A stretch of DNA of 54,069 nucleotides, taken from the NCBI RefSeq assembly GCF_000003605.2, contig NW_003147780.1:83165-137233 (forward strand). The letters are read 5' to 3'. Positions 1 to 11,073 of this stretch are shown here, one piece after another (the stretch's first letter is position 1; every line of letters starts with the position of its first letter). Under the pieces are notes generated by a model that ran no database searches, had not been told where the DNA came from, and was given only the letters and a program-made list of their open reading frames with translations. The position numbers were made by a program, and so were the translations under genes. The stretch comes from Saccoglossus kowalevskii (Eukaryota; Hemichordata; Enteropneusta; Harrimaniidae).

Positions 1-572
1 ATATATTGTGATTTAGTCCTGAACACTGTGTATATAGACACACGCATTTAACTGCAGGTATCTAAACTGTGCATATATACCTATACATTGTGATTTACTC
101 CTGAACATTGTGTATATAGACACGCGCATTTAACTGCAGGTACATAAACTGTGCATATATACATATACATTGTGATTTACTCCTGAACATTGTGTATATA
201 GACACGCGCATTTAACTGCAGGTATCTAAACTGTGCATATATACCTATACATTGTGATTTAGTCCTGAACATTGTCTATATAGACACACGCATTTAACTG
301 CAGGTATCTAAACTGTGCATATATACCTATACATTGTGATTTAGTCCTGAACATTGTGAATATAGACACACGCATTTAACTGCAGGTATCTAAACTGTGC
401 ATATATACCTATACATTGTGATTTAGTCCTGAACATTGTCTATATAGACACATGCATTTAATTGCAGGTATCTAGACTGTGCATATATACCTATACATTG
501 TGATTTAGTCCTGAACATTGTCTATATAGACACATGCATTTAATTGCAGGTATCTAGACTGTGCATATATAC
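1..572. repeat. 82-bp tandem repeat array, about 7 copies, truncated by the window edge
   Basis: The word GTGATTTA/GTGATTTACTC recurs at about 8, 90, 172, 254, 336, 418 and 500, a strict 82-bp period. Each unit also carries CTGAACATTGT, a TATATAGACAC block, CATTTAACTGCAGG and ACTGTGCATATATAC in the same order. Copies differ by scattered substitutions (for example CACGCG against CACATG, and AACTGC against AATTGC) and hardly at all by length, so the array is fairly young. It begins inside a unit, so it probably continues left of the window. It ends at the GCATATATAC of the seventh copy, where the LINE fragment starts. I see no gene in it. Confidence 0.93.
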
Positions 573-1276
573 GATGATATCAGAAAGTACGGTCTCATTG
601 TTAATTTTTTGTGTTTATTCTCAATAACTCTGATTCATATAACAGGACTTAAAGCTGTAAAGTTTTGTCTTCAGTTTTATAATATTGTATTGTTTCTATG
701 CTTCTTCCGGTTTTTTTCTGGCTGTGTCGTCAAACGTTCCATTGTCATGGTTCCATTCGAGTTAAATGTGATTCCTGGGTATATGAATTGATTGGTCTTA
801 GTCTTGGTCTTCATTGTTATGTTATGTTTCCATAGGGGAATTGTGTATCTTCTGATTTGCGTTTGATTTATTAATATCAATACTGGATTGTAGTTCTGAT
901 TTAGTTGTGATTGTGAGCACTATGTCATCTGCATATAATAGTTTAGATATAGGCTGGCAGTTGAGTTCAGAGATGTCAGTTCAGTTTTCATCAAATTCTG
1001 TTGATATGATAAAAATATTGGGCTCAATGGGCAACCTTGCTTTACACCATTGTCCATTTCAAAATTTGGTGTTAATATTCCATCCAGTTTAACTTGAAAT
1101 ATTTCTGTACATGTCTTGTATTCTGTAGTTTGTTTGTTTGTTTAACAGCCCATCTCTCCAGACAGTGTCAAATCACTTCCTAAGGTCCACAAAGCAGGTG
1201 TAAACTTTCTTATTTGTTGTTTGTTATATTTTATAGTGTTCCAGGTCAAAATGTGGTCCGTAGTTCGGTGATTCCG
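573..1276 (-). mobile_element. Broken non-LTR retrotransposon (LINE) reverse transcriptase fragment
   Basis: Read on the minus strand, this segment shows RT landmarks in the right order. TTDHILT lies near 1240-1265. A motif-A stretch, CFVDLRK then FDTVWRDGLL, is interrupted by an in-frame TGA where alanine is usual (about 1146-1200). GVKQGCPLSP lies at 1019-1048. The catalytic LYADDIVL lies at 915-938. A post-RT segment with PGITFNSNGT lies at about 745-800. The motifs fall in different frames, an AAAC-repeat insertion near 1130-1145 replaces part of the fingers/palm, and no endonuclease or 5' region is present. It is therefore a dead fragment. The FVD..K.FD.VW and YADD signatures fit the jockey/CR1-like LINE groups; the exact clade is uncertain. 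Its place within the 82-bp repeat is described under findings. Confidence 0.88.
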
Positions 1277-1335
1277 ATATACACCTATACATTGAGATTT
1301 AGTCTTGCAAATTGTTCATATAGATATACACGTCA
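1277..1335. repeat. Diverged solitary copy of the 82-bp repeat, right of the LINE fragment
   Basis: CCTATACATTGAGATTTAGT, followed by a TATAGATATACACG block, matches the 82-bp unit (CCTATACATTGTGATTTAGT and TATATAGACACACG) with about 10-20 percent differences. It resumes the repeat at the phase where the left array stopped at 572. After about 1335 the similarity is lost. Confidence 0.75.
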
Positions 1336-4300
1336 TTGGGTTCTGAATATCCTGAATGTACCCGTTATACAGTAATATATACACTGTGACGTCGCCCAGT
1401 GTGGGCACGTAGTCTTACATGTATTTTTGTTGCGTATATTTCTTTACCTCGTGAATGTCCTATCCGATAGTCAGGCTCTATTCAAATTAAATGCAGCTTT
1501 TTTCCGTAATGAATCCCAATAATCATATCAGCCGGTCACATGACATAAAAGTTGAATTCTGAGAATGTTAATTTCTTCCTGTTCATAAAGTCTGTTAACG
1601 TGTCTGATTGTTGTAGCTCATAAATGAATGACTTTTCAAAAGGGTAAAATATTATTGGAGTTATTGTAGGTTTATATATTAATTAATTAATTAGGTGATT
1701 TAATACCAATTGATATAATACATCATTCCATGGCCTAATAAGTGTATTAAGATTAATTGAATGATTCACTCATCTTGTTCCAACTAGTCAAAATAATCAT
1801 AATTTTGTCCGTCCGCCAATCCCAGTCGTCCTCATTCGTCAAGTTTCCATCCGTCAAATCCAGACGTCCTCCTATGTGTGTACCCGTCTTTTAAACCATT
1901 CGTCTTTATCGGAAGAGTGTCCGTCCGCCGAACTCTGTCTTTACGTGAGCCTGTCCTTCAAATCCCGGCTACATCGCACATCAAATATTAACGTTATTAA
2001 CATCATCGTACGACGGGTTTCCGTCTGCTAAGCCCCTTCGTCATTACGACTGTCCGCCAAACCAGCTTGTCATCGACGGGTTTCCGTTTGCTAAGCCCCT
2101 TCGTCATTACGACTGTCCGCCAAACCAGCTCGTCATCGTTTAACGAGTATCAAACCAGTTCTTTTTTTTGGGTGTCCATCACAACATGCGCCGTCGTACA
2201 ACCGGAGTCCAGTACACAGGTGGAACGATAATTCGTAGAATCTGTAATCGAATTAAAAGAATATTTTAATATAAATATGATTTAAATATTTCCTTTGATG
2301 CTGCCGAAAAGAAGTTTGATAAATATGCCAACCATCCTAGTTCAAAATGATAAGGATCAGCGTTATAGTGAACTGCGTTGAGATCAAAGAGCACGTATTG
2401 ATGCAATATTTTCAAAAGACTTGTATATCGATAACTGTACGTAAACGGCAAATGAATCAATAAAACATCTTATCATATTTGTATGCATCGCTCTAGGTTG
2501 CCATGGTGAAGGTGAATTGTGATTACATGTAAGGCAACTTTCATGTAATTCGAACCCTTTCCCATGCGTGATAATGATCAGACGGCGGCGCTAGACCTAA
2601 ATCCGCCCAGACTCCACCAATTGTAGTGGCATGCGCCTACATGGAGAAAATGGAGTAGACCACTTGATCGATGGAAATCTGTTTAATTCCACCCATGCTT
2701 GAATGGTACTGGTATCTCATAATACTATTAAATCTCGGTCAGTCGACTTGACTAATTCACACAATCTGTGCTACGTTGTTGACGAGGCCGAAGGCGATTG
2801 ACTTTCAAAGCATGCTATCGTTGGAGAATGGCTCGTGTAACTCGCTCGCAGTGTTAGAAGCGGTGCTAATTTACGGATTATCAAACGCAAATAAACCACA
2901 CGGGAAGCATAATAACTCAATGAAAAATCTCCTCCTTCCCGCTTCAGATGCGAGAATTAAAGCCATTCTATATGGCGCTTGGGAAAGTAAGACGACGTGA
3001 GCATGGCCTCATGCAAAGACTATCGGTTTGTTTTTCCACCTCATATACTGTTCCGTGCGCTTGATTGCATTCACGTTATGTTATCGGCTATAGGGCCATC
3101 CTGGCGATCTCAGCTGTCATCGCCGAGCATGCTGGGTAATTGAATGAATGATCAGGTTTTAATTAAGTTAGGTTTGCTCGTGCCAATTGTTGTCGAGTTA
3201 GCAGATGCTGCATTTCAGATCACCACAGTATATGTTTCATGTACTCGCCGTGGCTATAATTTACCATACCGCACCGAGAAAACTTACATCATATGGATCC
3301 GCTGACGAATGCTTAGGCGACATGGTTTGTTGTGGCATGGAGTTTATGGTTGTGGCATCAATATATAACTCTGAATAAATACGTTCCATTTGGTGCCGTG
3401 TTCTTCGTTACGGCATGGTTCACTGAATGTTTTTTGGTGATGTAGTCGGCATGCTTAACGCGGGAATACGCAGCACCCATTTGCTACCAACACATACTTG
3501 TATCCCGTAAATTATGTAATGTACGTACTTACTTAAGACTAACTTTAAGTGGTATGATTTTTCTCAAGCTGTTTATTTGAAAAAAGGATGCCATTGCAAT
3601 GACACCACCATAACATTATATGTATTCAATGATATGTGGTTAAAGCGACGTCGTGAATTAATTCACGAAAATCAAATATAAATTGTGTAAATTTAACGCA
3701 CTACAATTTCTGTGCCCTTACTTGTATATGAGCGAAACACGGCTTATTAAATGAATGGTATTGAATTACGGACATAACGCCCTTTCCGGACATCCCATGA
3801 TAGAATTTACGAATAAATGTGTCATGTGTTAATAATTAGATCCACACTTTTTATATCGTACTTACGAACAAAGAAATGGACACGACGATGGAATCATATT
3901 GGGGCATGTCAACCTTTAACTGTGATGTAGTGAAAAAACTAGTCTAGTATTCACAGAACAAAACAAAACAAAACACATACTGGGTGATTCAGCGTGACGC
4001 CAGTTAGAGTTCCATCGCTGTTAGTTGGTCGATATGCAATATGTGTTATTATGTAACCAAAAAAATACCGTTGGTACTACTATTGCTTATACACACACTG
4101 AGGGCCAACAATGATTGACACACTTTGCTTTCCCGGTATTATTTCCCTACCCGTGATAGTCAAAATAAATTAACACTCGGGGTCAGCATTATAATTTGTA
4201 TTTATTAAACTTACGTGTGTGAGTGTGCTTGTATATGTTTTTCATGAAGCCTCTAGTCACCTCTCCGAAAAAAACAACGCTGCCTTTTTTTTATTTCAAT

Positions 4301-5884
4301 TCCCAAATTATTAATTATTCAATTCTGTGACTTCTCAAATGTTTCGTTTTTGTGAGGCAAATATTAAAAAATGACTGTATTGACTATTGACATCTGTATT
4401 TGGCATGGCTTGTAATTTTTGTTGTGACATTCATCGGTCATTAGCTTTCAGTGGCCTTCAAAGTACATACCGGCAAATATTGTAAATGAATACCGGTGTT
4501 TCACGGTATCAACATATCACGTGACGTTCCCGGCCAGTGTCAAGATTCTAGCTCTTACTAATGATCACTGTGCACAAAAAAATCGAACGTGACTGACTTT
4601 GAAAGTTTCCACCGCCCCGTACCCGTTTCATAGTAATATTGTTATAAGTTGTATTGCAATGTACGTTTGACGGAAATGTGTTGCAATGACGCAGCGACAG
4701 ACAGTGGTTATCTTGTAAAATTATATGTATTTACCTTTGTTCAAAAGCACGAGACGCGCGTATCACGGGGTGTGATCCGTGTATACAGAGAACAAAAGTG
4801 ATGGTCAGAAAGGATGTGCAGCGTAAGAATTGCCGAATATCCCAAATAATCCCCAACTGTCTGACTGCACTCGCCGTTGACACATTTCCGGTCTTGAAAT
4901 GTAACTATAGCGTTTCACCACAAGAGAAATGTCTTCTTTCTATGCATATTAAATATGGGCGTACAGGAATTGAGTCATTGTTTTCTATTTTCTGTTGGCT
5001 AACCGCAGTCGAACGTGAGAGAAGCTTCAGCGTGACGTCACAGTCGTACAGTATCTATAACACATTTGTACATGGTATCTCTTCAAGTTATTTTGTGTAT
5101 GACAGTGATGACCCGGTCTATGGTGTTGTTTTCCCGTCTTGTGTGTCTAACTTTATAAGTGACGTAATGGCTTACATGTCTCCGTCATCGCTTAATGTTG
5201 TACGGGTCGGAGGATGCTTACACTGCCCATAAGTATGGTAAAGAACGCCCCCATACATTTCGGCAACGCTTTGAACATTGTGCACCGTGATTAGGAACAC
5301 ATGCGTATTTGTAAATTGCTACAATAAGTGGGTACCTTGTCGTGATTTGGTCGTTTTCTCACGATTATTGAACCGGCACAGTCTGTGACCAACATAGGGG
5401 GCGCATTACATTATCTAATGATTCCACTATTATTGGCAATTATATCTCCATTTGCGACAATAATTTTTAACACATTTCTCATTTATCGGTAGTTTAGCAG
5501 TGGGGTGTAAAATTAGTATTTCGACGTCCCGGTGACACGACATATAACGATATGAATCACCTAATTTTTCTCCTCTGGTCCATTGTTTTCATTTCAGGAC
5601 GACGATTCAATCCCAAACTGCCTTATTTGTTTGTTATTACAAGTAACGTTCGATGTGTTTCACATTCTGTGCAAAATAACGACATTAGGGACTAGTTGTT
5701 ATAAACAGCTAATGATTGACACATAACGTGACAGCAGCCTGTTACACATTCTGTGCAGTGACAATACGTGCCATGTGTGCAGTATTTCCTCCATGTCAGA
5801 AATACAACAAAATACATAGAAAGTTACAAAAACAACTATTTGTAAACATCAGAAAATGAATCAAGGAAATTCTGTGACAAAGAT
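1336..5884. other. Non-coding stretch between the LINE/82-bp repeat and the satellite array
   Basis: No recognisable gene. About 1800-2160 is rich in degenerate GTCCGTC / GTCCGCCAA words and holds the 63-bp duplication listed separately. The longest open stretch (4798-5232, 144 codons on the plus strand) has no domain I recognise, no low-complexity or codon signature, and no supported splice context; I treat it as chance. GCATGCTGGGTAATTG at about 3128-3143 resembles a ZNF143-type element but has no nearby gene. Confidence 0.6.
2011..2136. repeat. 63-bp direct tandem duplication (2 copies)
   Basis: CGACGGGTTTCCGT begins at 2011 and again at 2074. The two 63-bp copies run back to back and differ at about two positions (GTCTGC/GTTTGC and GCTTGTC/GCTCGTC). 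The surrounding 350 bp repeats shorter GTCCGCC-like words, so this is a recent step in an older, degenerate minisatellite. Confidence 0.92.
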
Positions 5885-8800
5885 ACCATACATACACTTC
5901 CACATATATAATTGACACTGACCATACATGCACCTTCACATATTATATGATTGACACTGATTATACATACACTTCCACATATTATATGATTGACACTGAC
6001 CATACATGTATCTCCACATATATGATTGGCATTGACCATACATACACCTTCACATATTATGTGATTGACATTGACCATACATACACCTTCACATATATGA
6101 TTGGCACAGACCATACATTCACCTCCACATATATGATTGGCACTGACCATACATGCACCTCCACATATTATATGATTGATACTGACCATACATGCACCTT
6201 CACATATTATATGATTGGCACTGACCATACATACACCTCCACATATATGATTGGCACTGACCATACATGCACCTCCACATATTATATGATTGACACTGAC
6301 CATACATACACCTCCACATATATGATTGGCACTGACCATACATGCAATTTGACATATTATATGATTGACACTGATCATACATGCACGTCCACATATATGA
6401 TTGGCACTGACCATACATGCACCTCCACATATTATATGATTGACACTGACCATACATGCACCTCCACATATATGATTGGCACTGACCATACATACACCTC
6501 CACATATTATATGATTGACACTCACCATACATGCACCTTCACATATTATATGATTGACACTCACCATACATGCACCTCCACATATATGATTGGCACTGAC
6601 CATACTTACACCTCCACATATTATATGACTGACACTGTCCATACATGCACTTCTACATATTATATGATTGACACTCACCATACATGCATCTCCACATATT
6701 ATATGATTGACAATGACCATACATGCACCTTCACATATTATATGATTGACACTCACCATACATGCATCTCCACATATTATATGATTGACACTGACCGTAC
6801 ATGCACCTTCACATATTATATGATTGACACTGACCATACATACACCTCCACATAGATGATTGGCATTGACCATACATACACCTTCACATATTATATGATG
6901 GGCACTGATCATACATGCACCTTCACATATTATATGATTGACACTGACCATACATGCACCTTCTCATATTATATGATTGACACTGACCATACATACACCT
7001 TCACATATTATATGATTGACACTCACCATACATGCACCTTCACATATTATATGATGGGCACTGATCATACATGCACCTTCACATATTATATGATGGGCAC
7101 TGATCATACATGCACCTTCACATATTATATGATGGGCACTGATCATACATACACCTTCACATATTATATGACTGACACTCACCATACATGCACCTTCACA
7201 TATTGAATGATGGGCACTGATCATACATGCACCTTCACATATTATATGATTGACACTCACCATACATGCACCTTCACATATTATATGATGGGCACTGATC
7301 ATACATGCACCTTCACATATTATATGATTGGCACTGATCATACATGCACCTTCACATATTATATGATTGGCACTGACCATACATGCACCTTCACATATTA
7401 TATGATTAGCACTGACCATACATACACCTTCACATATTACATGATTGACACTCACCATACATGCACCTTCACATTTTATATGATTGGCACTGACCATACA
7501 TACACCTTCACATATCACATGATTGACACTCACTATACATACACCTTCACATATTATATGATTGACACTCACCATACATGCACCTTCACATATTATATGA
7601 TTGACACTGACCATACATACACCTTCACATATTATATGATTGATACTCACCATACATACACATTCACATATTATATGATTGACACTCACCATACATGTAT
7701 CTCCACATATTATATGATTGACACTCACCATACATGTATCTCCACATATTATATGACTGGCACTGATCAAACATACACATTCACATATTGTATGATTGAC
7801 ACTCACCATACATGTATCTGCACATATTATATGATTGACGCTCACCATACATGTATCCCCACATATTATATGATTTACACTGATCATACATACACCTTAA
7901 CATATATGATTGACACTGACCATACATACACCTTCACATATTATATGATTGACACTCACCATACATGCACCTTCACATATTATGATTGACACTCACCATA
8001 CATGTATCTGCACATATTATATGATTGACGCTCACCATACATGTATCTCCACATATTATATGATTTACACTGATCATACATACACCTTAACATACTATAT
8101 GATTGACACTGACCATACATACACCTTCACATATTATATGATTGACACTCACCATACATGCACCTTCACATATTATGATTGACACTCACCATACATGTAT
8201 TTCCACATATTATATGATTGACACTCACCATACATGTATCTCCACATATTATATGATTGGCACTGATCATACATGCACCTCCACATATTATATGACTGAC
8301 ACTGACCATACATGCACTTTCACATATATGATTGGCACTGACCATACATGCACCTTCACATATTATATGATTGACACTGACATACATGCACCTCCACATA
8401 TTATATGATTGGCACAGATAATACATGCACCATACATGTACTTCCACATATATGATTGACATTGACCATACATACACCTCCACATATATGATTGGCACTG
8501 ATCATACATGCATCTTCACATATTATATGATTGACACTGACCATACATGCACCTCCACATATATGATTGGCACTGATCATACATGCATCTTCACATATAT
8601 GATTGGCACTGACCATACATGCACCTCCACATATATGATTGGCACTGATCATACATGCATCTTCACATATTATATGATTGACACAGACCATACATGTACT
8701 TCCACATATATGATTGACACTGATCATACATGCACCTCCACATATTATATGATTGACACTAACCATACATACACCTCCACATATATGATTGCCATTGATC

Positions 8801-11073
8801 ATACATACACCTCCACATAGATGATTGGCACAGATCATACATGCACCTCCACATATTATATGATTGATACTCACCATACATGCACCTCCACATATTATAT
8901 GATTGGCACTGATCAAACATACACCTTCACATATTATATGATTGACACTCACCATACATGTATCTGCACATATTATATGATTGACGCTCACCATACATGT
9001 ATCTTCACATATTATATGATTGACATTGACCATACATACACCTTCACATATTATATGATGGGCACTGATAATATATACACCTCCACATATATGATTGATA
9101 CTCACCATACATACACCTCCACATATTATATGATTGATACTCACCATACAAGCACCTTCACATATTATATGATTGACACTCACCATACATACACCTTCAC
9201 ATATTATATGATTGGCACTGATCAAACATACACTTCCACATATTATATGATTGACACTCACCATACATGTATCTCCACATATTATATGATTGACACTCAC
9301 CATACATGTATCTCCACATATTATATGATTGACACTCACCATACATGTATCTGCACATATTATATGATTGACGCTCACCATACATGTATCTTCACATATT
9401 ATATGATTGACATTGACCATACATACACCTTCACATATTATATGATGGGCACTGATAATATATACACCTCCACATATATGATTGATACTCACCATACATA
9501 CACCTCCACATATTATATGATTGATACTCACCATACATGCACCTTCACATATTATATGATTGACACTCACCATACATGTATCTGCACATATTATATGATT
9601 GACGCTCACCATACATGTATCTGCACATATTATATGATTGACGCTCACCATACATGTATCTTCACATATTATATGATTGACATTGACCATACATACACCT
9701 TCACATATTATATGTTTGGCACTGACCATACATACACCTCAACATATTATATGATTGATACTCACCATACATACACCTCCACATATTATATGATTGATAC
9801 TCACCATACATGCACCTCCACATATTATATGATTGACACTCACCATACATACACCTTCACATATTATATGATTGGCACTGATCAAACATACACCTTCACA
9901 TATTATGTGATTGACACTCACCATACATGTATCTCCACATATTATATGATTGACACTCACCATACATGTATCTCCACATATTATATGATTGGCACTGATC
10001 AAACATACACCTTCACATATTATATGATTGACACTCACCATACATGTATCTGCACATATTATATGATTGACGCTCACCATACATGTATCTCCACATATTA
10101 TATGATTGACACAGATCATACATACACCTTAACATATTATATGATTGACACTGATCAGACATACACCTTAACATATTATATGATTGACACTGACCATACA
10201 TACACCTTCACATATTATATGATTGACACTCACCATACATGCACCTTCACATATTATGATTGACACTCACCATACATGTATCTCCACATATTATATGATT
10301 GACACTCACCATACATGTATCTCGACATATTATATGATTGGCACTGATCATACATGCACCTCCACATATTATATGATTGACACTGACCATACATGCACTT
10401 TCACATATATGATGGGCACTGATCATACATACACCTTCACATATTATATGATTGGCACTCACCATACATGCACCTTCACATATTATATGATTGATACTCA
10501 CCATACATACACTTCCACATATTATATGATTGACACTCACCATACATGTATCTCCACATATTATATGATTGACACTCACCATACATGTATCTCCACATAT
10601 TATATGATTGGCACTGATCAAACATACACCTTCACATATTATATGATTGACACTCACCATACATGTATCTGCACATATTATATGATTGACGCTCACCATA
10701 CATGTATCTCCACATATTATATGATTGACACAGATCATACATACACCTTAACATATTATATGATTGACACTGATCAGACATACACCTTAACATATTATAT
10801 GATTGACACTGACCATACATACACCTTCACATATTATATGATTGACACTCACCATACATGCACCTTCACATATTATGATTGACACTCACCATACATGTAT
10901 CTCCACATATTATATGATTGACACTCACCATACATGTATCTCCACATATTATATGATGGGCACTGATCATACATACACCTTCACATATTATATGATTGGC
11001 ACTCACCATACATGCACCTTCACATATTATATGATTGACACTGATCATAAATGAACTTCATATGTTCTACGAT
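5885..11073. repeat. Satellite-like tandem array, 39-bp unit with 36- and 37-bp variants, about 134 copies
   Basis: The unit reads ATGATTGACACTCACCATAC, then ATGTATCTCC, then ACATATTAT (39 bp). Common variants are GGC for GAC, GACC or GATC for CACC, and ATGCACCTTC or ATACACCTCC for ATGTATCTCC. Three length forms exist: 39 bp (CATATTATATG), 36 bp (CATATATG) and 37 bp (CATATTATG). The plus strand of the 39-bp unit has 10 C and only 3 G, a strong strand skew kept over 5 kb. 36- and 39-bp units alternate in the left part (about 6100-6620); the right part is mostly 39-bp units and carries longer duplicated blocks. Most units are open in one plus frame (13-residue period, such as MIDTDHTCTSTYY) and in two minus frames (such as MVSVNHIICGGAC). 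I regard the array as non-coding satellite DNA. Confidence 0.95.
10013..10869. repeat. 619-bp higher-order duplication inside the satellite array
   Basis: The segment 10013-10250 recurs at 10632-10869 with the same order of unit variants, including the rare ATCAGAC, CACAGATC and GACGCTC versions and a 37-bp unit at the end of each block (TATTATGATTG near 10255 and 10874). The offset is 619 bp, which equals sixteen 39-bp units minus one 3-bp and one 2-bp deletion. The right-hand block then continues with two units missing relative to the left one. Confidence 0.85.

Noticed and set aside
2530-2570. GGGTTCGAATTACATG on the minus strand, like a tRNA T-arm/B box
   Set aside because: I could not find a matching acceptor stem, D-arm or anticodon arm around it.
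2776-3000. 74-codon frame with relatively even base composition
   Set aside because: No similarity to a family I know and no splice-site support at its borders.
4798-5232. 144-codon open frame on the plus strand
   Set aside because: Longest non-repeat, non-zic frame, but no recognisable domain, no signal or membrane pattern typical of a gene, and no splice or promoter context. A frame of this length is expected somewhere in 54 kb.
8821-10263. 480-codon repetitive protein on the plus strand of the satellite
   Set aside because: Openness follows from unit lengths divisible by three. The opposite strand is equally open in two frames, and related frames are broken repeatedly by 37-bp units.
5885-11073. 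CRISPR-like array
   Set aside because: Units are contiguous without unique spacers, and the window is eukaryotic (spliced zic gene, LINE).
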